A stretch of DNA of 13,429 nucleotides from Gracilaria caudata (taxonomy: Eukaryota; Rhodophyta; Florideophyceae; Gracilariales; Gracilariaceae). Positions 8,409 to 13,429 of this stretch are shown piece after piece; the first letter of the stretch is position 1, and every line of letters begins with the position of its first letter. Position numbers and translations under genes: made by a program. The DNA lies in NCBI GenBank assembly GCA_030374735.1, contig JASCIV010000723.1, forward strand, positions 1 to 13,429, given 5' to 3'. The notes under the pieces are model-generated. The model saw only the letters and a program-made list of their open reading frames with translations, ran no database searches and was not told where the DNA came from.

Positions 8409-9440
8409 ACGATAGGGAACATTTGGTAGCTGCTCATCATTCTCGACTGTCTGCAGTTGGGTGTTGTGAGCCACTGGAGTCGACATTGGTGCACAGTGCC
8501 GCATTCCGAATCGCAGAAGTGCATCATCAATCAAGGATGCATTATGGATCTTGATCATCGTTCCCGACTGGTTCTTTTCTATAGTCAGACCCAAGAACTT
8601 GCTGTCATCCTGTTCAACTCGTAGCTCCAGATGTTCGGATAAGGCTTGAACAAAGGCACGTAACTCACTCTCATCCCTTCCAGCAATGAGAACATCATCA
8701 AAATACACGACAAGTATCATCATCACAACTTGGTCCTCTTTCTTCACAAGATACAAAGACGGATCGGCTGCAGAGACTACAGCACCAAGATTGACTAGAA
8801 TAGGATGTGAAAACTTCCTAAACGCTCTGGATGCTTGCTTCAGACCATAGATGGCCTTATTCAATCGATACACAAGATCTTCTTTTCCCTGAACTTCAAA
8901 GCCACGAGGCTGCTTCATGTATACTTCTTCATCCAGATTTCCAACCAAGAAAGCCGCCTTAATGTCCAGCCTCATGAAATTCATGCGTTGGTGTACTATG
9001 AGTGCCAATACCATTCGAACTGTAGTGTACTTGGCCACAGGTGCGAATACTTCCATGTAATCTACACCATACTGTCGCATGAAACCTTTGGCAACGATGC
9101 GAGCTCTGTGTCTGGTTACATGGCCCGTGTTGTTGCGCTTTCGGTCGAAGACCCATCGACATGGTATCGGCCGAGAACCGGCGGGTAGCGCAGAAAGCTC
9201 GATAACTTCTCTGTCACGTAGATTACGCATTTCATTCCTCATTGCGTGGTACCACTGTTCTCGTTCATTTCCTGACATGGCCTCTTCATAGGTGCATGGC
9301 AGATCTGGACTACTGACTCCCATCATGCAACGCAGTGTTAAGGCTAACAACGCATCAGGCGTGTACCTCTGGGGAGCAGAACGCAGTCGGCTAGATCCTC
9401 TGGGCTCTGGTGGGTAGTGAGTTACAAGTTCCGGATCCAC
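8404..9440 (-). CDS. pol: Copia Pol, part 2: reverse transcriptase, cut by a nested element
   Basis: RNA-dependent DNA polymerase of the element. From 9440 (GTG, used only as the edge of the open frame) it encodes the copia RT fold: RWVFDRKRN (about residue 95), FAPVAKYTTVR (132), LDIKAAFLVGNLDEEVYM (158-175, first catalytic Asp), AIYGLKQASRAF (196) and VYFDDVLIAG (245-254), the catalytic YxDD box as YFDD. It is one frame step from the integrase part. The sequence runs to PYREL and is cut at 8404-8408 by the nested LTR element; the next residues of the family follow at 7479 on the far side. The open frame continues into the insert to 8316, but those ~30 codons belong to the insert. Confidence 0.93.
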
Positions 9441-9445
9441 ATTTC

Positions 9446-11011
9446 CTAATCATCAAAGAATTCCAAGTCCATTGCCTCACCGTCCGCTCCAGTAGCATTC
9501 CCTTTCATTGCGCTAGCAAAATCCTGCTCTTCACTTACATGGCCATTATCTGCAGGACTGTCTTCGTTGTCAGTCTCACCAAATATCTGAGAGAGGCTAG
9601 TATTCTCATCAATGGAGTTCGCCATCGGCCAACCAAGGATGGACTCGTCGAATTGGACATCACGAGATACAGAGAAGGTACCACTTCCAGGGTAGAAGAT
9701 TCTGTAGGCATTGCATCTCTCAAATCCAACGAGAATTCCTTTTCTTGCTCGCGGTCCAAATTTACCATCCCGTTTGCGTTTTGAAATATGCACATACGCG
9801 AGTGCACCAAACACCATGATATGGGAAAGGTTAGGCCGGGTATTGAGCACTGCTTCGTGTGGAGTACACTTGGCATCGGACGCACTCGTGTACATAATAT
9901 TTCGAAGATAGTTCGCAGTGTTGACGGCCTCAGCCCAGAGCGCTTTCCTTTCAGGAAAAGACGAAAGGGATAAGAGCATAGTCCTCGCAGCATCATTCAA
10001 CGTACGGTTGAGTCTCTCAGCCTTGCCATTTGACTCAGGGCTGTAAGGAGCAACTGGCTCACTTCTGGTACCACGTTCTATCAACCAATGCTGTAATTCC
10101 GCCGATAGATATTCCTTGGCATTGTCAAACCTGATTCCTTTCACACGTTTCTCAAGGAGGGTTTCTAGTTCGTTCAACATCTCTTTCACAGCCTTTGGAA
10201 CTTCTGAACGTCTGTAAAGGAACCTCACCATGGAGTAAGACGTCTTGTCCTCCAAAAGGGTTACATAATAACGAGATCCTACAACAGAAGAGTAGCGCAT
10301 CAGCCCGACAACGTCAGTGTGAACCAGATCTCCAGGCTTCCGAGATTCTGTACTTCTCTTGCTTGCTGGCCGACTGTCTCTGACTGACGTAGACATCTTG
10401 CAAATGTCACAGTTACTCCACTGGGTAACTTCCTGAAGGGTTATACCATCCACAAGAGAAACCGTTTTGCGCAGATGATCTTCACAAACATGCCTAAGAC
10501 GCTTATGCCACAGTAGAGATTGTTGCACATTTGATTTTGACACCAGGGCCTTTGACTGTGAACCTGTGTCACACGGTTTGAGTATCGCTGCGTACAGACC
10601 AGTATGTTCAGATTCGGTGCCCATCAAACAGATCTCGTTGGTGTCAGGGTCAACCACAGTGCAAGTACCACGACCATCTTTCTCATTACCGCTGAATGAT
10701 ATGGTCAGGCCTTTCCTCCTCATGCATCCTACAGAAAGTAAATTAAACTTCAGGTCAGGGACGTACTGTACGTCTGTGAGAGTGACGAGAGTTTTCTTTC
10801 CATAAGCAACAGTAGCAGCATGGATGTTTCCTTTCCCATAAACTCGAATATGGTTACCGTCTCCCACCTCGACAGTATCACGGGTAGAGGCTTTCAGGTC
10901 TAGGAAAAGAGAATGATCATTGCACATATGTGTGGTAGATCCGGAATCAATAAACCACGTCGAGCTTGAATCTCTTTCTCGATGACCAACCAGAAGCGCT
11001 CTTGCGACGTT
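9446..11011 (-). CDS. pol: Copia Pol, part 1: protease and integrase
   Basis: This continues the gag frame directly after its TGA. The aspartic protease active site, WFIDSGSTTHMC, is at about 10957-10922 (catalytic Asp codon 10948-10946). Next comes the integrase zinc region, with WHKRLRH and then CDIC (HHCC). The integrase core shows HTDVVG (first Asp), RFDNAKEY (second Asp) and SPESNGKAERLNRTL (Glu), the DDE triad of copia integrases. The C-terminal part has KRKRDGKFGPRARKGILVG, typical of the copia integrase tail. All catalytic residues are present. The frame ends at TAG 9448-9446, in the acidic linker before RT. RT follows at once in another frame, so translation cannot reach RT in this copy. 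Confidence 0.92.
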   Translation of the reverse strand, partial: NVARALLVGHRERDSSSTWFIDSGSTTHMCNDHSLFLDLKASTRDTVEVGDGNHIRVYGKGNIHAATVAYGKKTLVTLTDVQYVPDLKFNLLSVGCMRRKGLTISFSGNEKDGRGTCTVVDPDTNEICLMGTESEHTGLYAAILKPCDTGSQSKALVSKSNVQQSLLWHKRLRHVCEDHLRKTVSLVDGITLQEVTQWSNCDICKMSTSVRDSRPASKRSTESRKPGDLVHTDVVGLMRYSSVVGSRYYVTLLEDKTSYSMVRFLYRRSEVPKAVKEMLNELETLLEKRVKGIRFDNAKEYLSAELQHWLIERGTRSEPVAPYSPESNGKAERLNRTLNDAARTMLLSLSSFPERKALWAEAVNTANYLRNIMYTSASDAKCTPHEAVLNTRPNLSHIMVFGALAYVHISKRKRDGKFGPRARKGILVGFERCNAYRIFYPGSGTFSVSRDVQFDESILGWPMANSIDENTSLSQIFGETDNEDSPADNGHVSEEQDFASAMKGNATGADGEAMDLEFFDD

Positions 11012-11803
11012 TCAGATACTGTTCATGTCGTGAACCTGATTGTGCTCTTCCGATTTCGGTGGACGGTACCTCTTGCTCTCAGGGTTTTCATAACAATTCA
11101 CCTTCTTGTGTCCACGTTTACCACAGAAGTGACATTTGATTCTTGACTTATTTGCCGATTTGTGCCTGCTAGAGAGAGCTCGAGCATTACCTTCAACCCC
11201 TTCAGCATTCGTGAGAAGAGTGGCTTCTTTTGAGATGAGAAGCGCCAAGGATTCGGACAACGACTTGTCGGTTCCACGAATAACTTCAGCAGTAACTTCA
11301 AAATCTTGACGTAAGCCACGCAATAGAGCCCGGAGTTGTTCCGGCTCCGACGTCGTATACCCAATACCTCCCAGTTGAGATTTCATCTCGGAGAGACGAG
11401 CTCTAAACTCCAATACAGTCTCCCCCGCTTTCATCTTCATAGCTTGATAGCGATCCAACAATCCGTCTCTACTGGCCTGCGAAGCCGCTTGGTGTTGATC
11501 CTTGAGAACCATCCAGACTTCGTTTGGGTCCCTGATGTCCATCACAGGCGCCAAACAAGAATCATGAACTAGTAGCAAAATAGTAGACAACGCCACTTCC
11601 CTTCGATGCAAAAACTTCTCTAAATCTTCACCCTCATCATCTAGTTGGGATTCCGTTCCTTCAACAGTTGTCCAAAGTCCCTTGCTACGAAGTACAAGTT
11701 CGACTTTACGAGAACATAAGAAATAGTTCGTGGAGTTCAACAACGGAAGGCGTATTTTGTTCACATCCACCACAGAAGTGTTTTCATTCAGGTCTTGAGA
11801 CAT
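11012..11803 (-). CDS. gag: Copia Gag
   Basis: Nucleocapsid/capsid protein that packages the element RNA in cytoplasmic virus-like particles. The start chosen is ATG 11803 (MSQDLNENT); the frame is open further upstream but without an ATG. Near the N-terminus, LLNSTNYFLCSRKVELVLRS matches the start of the copia Gag region (NY followed by a KVELVL-type helix). A CCHC zinc knuckle, CHFCGKRGHKKVNC, lies at about residues 224-237 of 263, the normal C-terminal place. The frame ends at TGA 11014-11012 and the same frame continues open into protease. The stop may be a decayed CGA codon or a readthrough site; many copia elements have one continuous gag-pol frame, which favours decay. Confidence 0.9.
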   Translation of the reverse strand: MSQDLNENTSVVDVNKIRLPLLNSTNYFLCSRKVELVLRSKGLWTTVEGTESQLDDEGEDLEKFLHRREVALSTILLLVHDSCLAPVMDIRDPNEVWMVLKDQHQAASQASRDGLLDRYQAMKMKAGETVLEFRARLSEMKSQLGGIGYTTSEPEQLRALLRGLRQDFEVTAEVIRGTDKSLSESLALLISKEATLLTNAEGVEGNARALSSRHKSANKSRIKCHFCGKRGHKKVNCYENPESKRYRPPKSEEHNQVHDMNSI

Positions 11804-11946
11804 GACAGGGCTGCAAACAACTCCGAGTACCGAGGAAAAATCGCAGAACAAACTCGAGAGCAAGAACAACTTCGTACAGCACAACAAAGGCTCAGAAAAC
11901 AGATGATTGACAAATACTGAAACGGGTACTCCTTAGCAGCGTTCTT

Positions 11947-11960
11947 CTGGGCCCATAACC
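11947..11960 (-). promoter_or_regulatory. Copia primer-binding site, initiator tRNA-Met anticodon region
   Basis: GGTTATGGGCCCAG on the minus strand lies directly after the 5' LTR. It is exactly complementary to CUGGGCCCAUAACC in the anticodon arm of eukaryotic initiator tRNA-Met. Drosophila copia uses the same internal site through a half-tRNA primer. Priming itself is inferred. Confidence 0.85.
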
Positions 11961-12217
11961 AATTACGGTTATCACACCTTGAATCATACTTTTTACTTCT
12001 TCTGCGAACAGCAGAGCCTTAAGTAGAGAGAGTTCTCAGAAGGAAGATACTGAGTAATTTAGCTAGCGTGTCTGAGATAACATATCTCTCGAAAGAACCA
12101 GTTTTCTTACAAGTGTCATGCAAAGATATTTTTCACGTAGACCCCAACTCACCAAAAGTGATAGAACGCACGATAGATGTAATTGGCAAACACATAGAGT
12201 CATCACAACCATTAACA
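11961..12217 (-). repeat. Copia 5' LTR (257 bp)
   Basis: Direct repeat of 6550-6806. On the element strand it begins TGTTAATGG and ends CCGTAATT, so the 3' end is not the usual CA. It should carry the element promoter, but no clear TATA box stands out. On the plus strand it stays open in the transposase frame, so a naive gene model starting at 12068 takes in about 50 residues of LTR. Confidence 0.9.
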
Positions 12218-12222
12218 TATGA
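12218..12222. repeat. Copia target-site duplication, right copy (TATGA)
   Basis: This matches 6545-6549. Joining the two flanks through a single copy keeps the transposase frame open, because the removed length of 5673 nt is a multiple of three. Confidence 0.85.
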
Positions 12223-13364
12223 TATAGGAATAGTTCCGGAACTTTTGCTGGATGACTTCAGAGGTAGGCAAAGCGATTTACCCCTCTTGAGAAACGAGCT
12301 CTTTCAACGGTTTTTGTTCTTGGTATTACAAGGGGCATTTTATGAGGGCAGAGGTGAATGGCAGAAATACGGGTTTGAGCCGAGGCTGCTGTGTATCTTG
12401 TGTGATCAACCGCAAGAGCGAGTGTTCACTGAATTGTTCAAAAGTGGAGGAAAACGCCAATGTACACTTTGTCGCTCAGCAAACAGTTCGAACCGCCACA
12501 ATGCGCCAAGACCACGACTGGTAGGATCTCTTGTTGCGTCTCAAATTGAAGGGGCAATCGTAGAGAGACTACTTAGTAACGGGACTTTTTGCGATGGAAG
12601 TGGACCATTGTACCCATCTCAGAAGTGGTTTCAGTTCAGGCATATGCCGGAAAATTACAAACGGAAGCGACGTACACATTTGAGGCAGTACTTGACACAA
12701 GAGAGTGCGCAGGCTTTTCCTCCTGCTTTAGCAGTTCTTAATGGAATTGGAACGAATGGAGGAAGACTATACAGTGTCTTTGGGTTGGATAAATTGCATG
12801 GGTTTGACTTAGGTATTGGGCGCTACTATGGTGACAATATTTTCCGAGTTATACGAAACGAAACTGTTCGAGGACTTCTGAATAGAGAAATGTGGATCAA
12901 AACTGCCAACCTTAGACTATCAGAACTTCCCGAAAACTCTGCAATCCGTGGTATGAGTCCCTTTAAGACCAAAAAAGGGGACAAACAAGCCAGTTTTACT
13001 GGCAAACAGCGCAGATTGCTGATTCCGTATCAGTTTTATGCCGTAATTTGGCTTGACGCAGGTTCCTCTCCAGACCAGGATATTCTAACACAGACTGCCT
13101 TGGGTCTAGATTTTCTGCATTCTGTGTTAGAAGGCTCCAACAAAGATGTGGCTCACCGCAGCATGACAGAGGAGGACATCAATCAAATGCAAGGATATAC
13201 CATGCAGCTATGTTCGTTAATGCGAGAACTCTTCGGGATTCGCAGAAGTAAGAAACTGCACCGGTTTGAAACTCATCTGGGAAAATCATATCGGAATTTT
13301 GGTCCCATGTCGTTTAAGAGCACTGCCGCGAACGAAAGTGTTCACACAACTGTAGTGATCGTCG
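12218..13364 (+). pseudogene. Plavaka/CACTA-like transposase, 3' part
   Basis: Continuation of the transposase cut at 6549, in the same frame once the copia element is removed. The first native codons give YDIGIVPELLLDDFRG. Then come CILCDQP followed by KRQCTLC, like the 'D-x-P ... C-x2-C' block of tnp2/Plavaka enzymes; LDKLHGFDLGIG, like their 'LH-x-hydrophobic-G' block; and HRFETHLGKSYRNFGPMSF followed by TAANESVH, like the late 'FGP...TE-x-E-S-x-N/H' block that carries the catalytic Glu in related enzymes. Assignment of single catalytic residues is inference. The apparent stop at 13406-13408 is probably intronic, since a strong donor G|GTAAGT starts at 13365 and relatives continue well past this point. 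An open frame beginning at 12068 includes LTR sequence and is not the native start. Confidence 0.6.
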
Positions 13365-13429
13365 GTAAGTGGCCCGGAAGGTCCACTGAAGACGATCTCG
13401 CAGACTGACAATCGGCGAACCGGCCTCTT
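13365..13429 (+). other. Probable start of an intron, running off the window
   Basis: GTAAGT directly follows the conserved NESVHTTVVIV segment. It would end the exon in phase 1, avoid the in-frame TGA at 13406-13408 and let the transposase continue outside the window. No acceptor is visible in the remaining bases. Confidence 0.5.

Larger units (their letters stand above)
6550..12217 (-). mobile_element. Ty1/copia LTR retrotransposon, inserted in the transposase
   Basis: This is a structurally complete copia element on the minus strand, spanning 5668 bp including a later 924-bp insertion plus its 5-bp duplication (about 4.74 kb without them). In element order it has the 5' LTR (12217-11961), PBS, gag with a zinc knuckle, protease, integrase, RT, RNase H, PPT and the 3' LTR (6806-6550). 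Integrase before RT defines the Ty1/copia order. The coding region is broken by a TGA between gag and protease, a TAG plus frame change between integrase and RT, the nested insertion, a TAA in RNase H and one more frame change. This copy is therefore probably not autonomous. The LTRs differ at about 11 of 257 positions by eye. Confidence 0.95.

Noticed and set aside
7690..8430. The 12-mer ACATTTGGTAGC at 7690-7701 and again at 8419-8430
   Set aside because: The second copy codes for conserved-looking Pol residues and the first straddles the TRIM LTR end and PBS. Matches of this length are expected by chance in 13 kb, so I infer no mechanism.

Overview
The window is eukaryotic, from an unidentified lineage. 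The evidence is GT-AG introns of about 59-86 nt, a Ty1/copia retrotransposon primed from initiator tRNA-Met, an F-box/leucine-rich protein, and a large transposase resembling the Plavaka/CACTA (tnp2-like) families. An alga, oomycete or other microbial eukaryote would fit, but nothing in the sequence settles it.

Layout. Positions 1-400 hold nothing recognisable. An F-box protein with degenerate leucine-rich repeats lies at 401-2042 (+), with one frame break that a 34-nt gap would repair. Two divergent genes follow: an unrecognised multi-exon gene at 4839-2222 (-) and a DNA transposase starting at 5438 (+), with about 600 bp between their starts. They look like the two genes of one DNA transposon whose ends are not visible. 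Both are decayed by in-frame stops and, in the transposase, frame breaks.

The transposase is split by a Ty1/copia element at 6550-12217 (-). It has 257-bp LTRs, a TATGA target duplication, a primer-binding site complementary to the anticodon region of initiator tRNA-Met, a polypurine tract, and gag, protease, integrase, RT and RNase H. That element is itself split inside pol by a 924-bp LTR miniature (TRIM-like) element at 7480-8403 (+). It has 213-bp LTRs ending TG...CA, an AGTTC duplication, a short PBS, a PPT and no recognisable protein.

The window is therefore a three-layer nest: TRIM in copia in DNA transposon. Removing each insert with one copy of its target duplication brings the interrupted reading frame back into register at both levels. 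LTR divergence (1/213 for the TRIM, 11/257 for copia, counted by eye) agrees with that order. The transposase continues past the right edge: a strong splice donor lies at 13365, just before the apparent stop.
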